NCBI GenBank assembly: GCA_947372865.1 | Contig: CANBVJ010000023.1 | Span: forward strand, 1-43,976 | DNA length: 43,976 bases | Source: Comamonadaceae bacterium | GTDB taxonomy: Bacteria; Pseudomonadota; Gammaproteobacteria; Burkholderiales; Burkholderiaceae_C | Direction: 5' to 3' | Part shown: piece by piece, positions 43,840-43,976 of the stretch | Layout: each line of letters opens with the position of its first letter | Position numbering within the stretch: the stretch's first letter is position 1 | The notes under the pieces: model-generated | Database searches by the model: none | What the model was told of the DNA's origin: nothing | The model's input: only the letters and a program-made list of their open reading frames with translations | Translations under genes and position numbers: made by a program

Positions 43840-43976
<137 letters not shown>

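Overview
The window looks like chromosome from a GC-rich betaproteobacterium of the order Burkholderiales, most likely family Comamonadaceae and close to Rhodoferax. This rests on gene order (dusB-fis-purH, a complete one-direction ccmABCDEFGHI operon, nadC-nadA), on protein style, and on an extracellular-electron-transfer locus. No database search was possible, so the taxonomic call is inference. About 43 genes or parts of genes are supported; there is no rRNA, tRNA, CRISPR array, prophage or complete insertion sequence that I can see.

Layout. 35-2521 (+): a divergent ThiD-like kinase, hemL and a small membrane protein. 2799-5664 (-): dusB-fis-purH, flanked on both sides by intergenic DNA full of inverted repeats (2618-2769 and 5838-6041). 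6142-6618 (+): a YqaA-like membrane protein. 6643-21228 (-): the centrepiece, a one-direction block of 15 genes. It reads, in transcription order, sensor histidine kinase, NarL/FixJ-type response regulator, a monoheme cytochrome c (MtoD-like), a decaheme cytochrome (MtrA/MtoA/DmsE family), a large MtrB/PioB-family outer-membrane porin, a tetraheme NapC/NirT/CymA-type quinol-linked cytochrome, and then, only 11 nt later, ccmA to ccmI for cytochrome c maturation. 21339-28628 (-): a transglutaminase / ATP-grasp-alpha-E fusion / giant transglutaminase-DUF2126 cluster, a widespread but biochemically poorly understood predicted peptide-synthesis system. 28833-32986: a divergent pair, a HyuA-type hydantoinase/oxoprolinase subunit (-) and a CocE/NonD-type hydrolase (+). 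33046-33635 (+): a ribbon-helix-helix/ParE-type toxin-antitoxin pair with a palindromic operator. 33641-34501 (-): a RIO-type kinase. 34579-36600 (+): mutL. 36601-37877: a gap containing a MarR-like regulator and about 0.5 kb of strikingly AT-rich DNA. 37878-40974 (+): a MATE efflux pump, miaA and an orphan ABC ATPase. 40916-43976 (-): a pabB-pabC fusion, nadA and the 3' end of nadC.

How it works together. The mto-like genes encode an almost complete electron conduit: quinone pool (CymA-like, inner membrane), periplasmic shuttle (MtoD-like), and outer-membrane porin-cytochrome (MtoA/MtoB-like). The gene content is that described for the Fe(II)-oxidation locus of Sideroxydans (mtoA, mtoB, cymA, mtoD), and no outer-surface MtrC/OmcA decaheme protein is encoded here. 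The ten-heme, four-heme and one-heme proteins carry 15 CxxCH sites, and the haem ligation machinery that fills them lies immediately downstream. A two-component system lies immediately upstream, and the gap between regulator and conduit contains three related heptamers that could be its binding site. This combination (sensing, conduit and maturation in one run) is the most interesting feature of the window.
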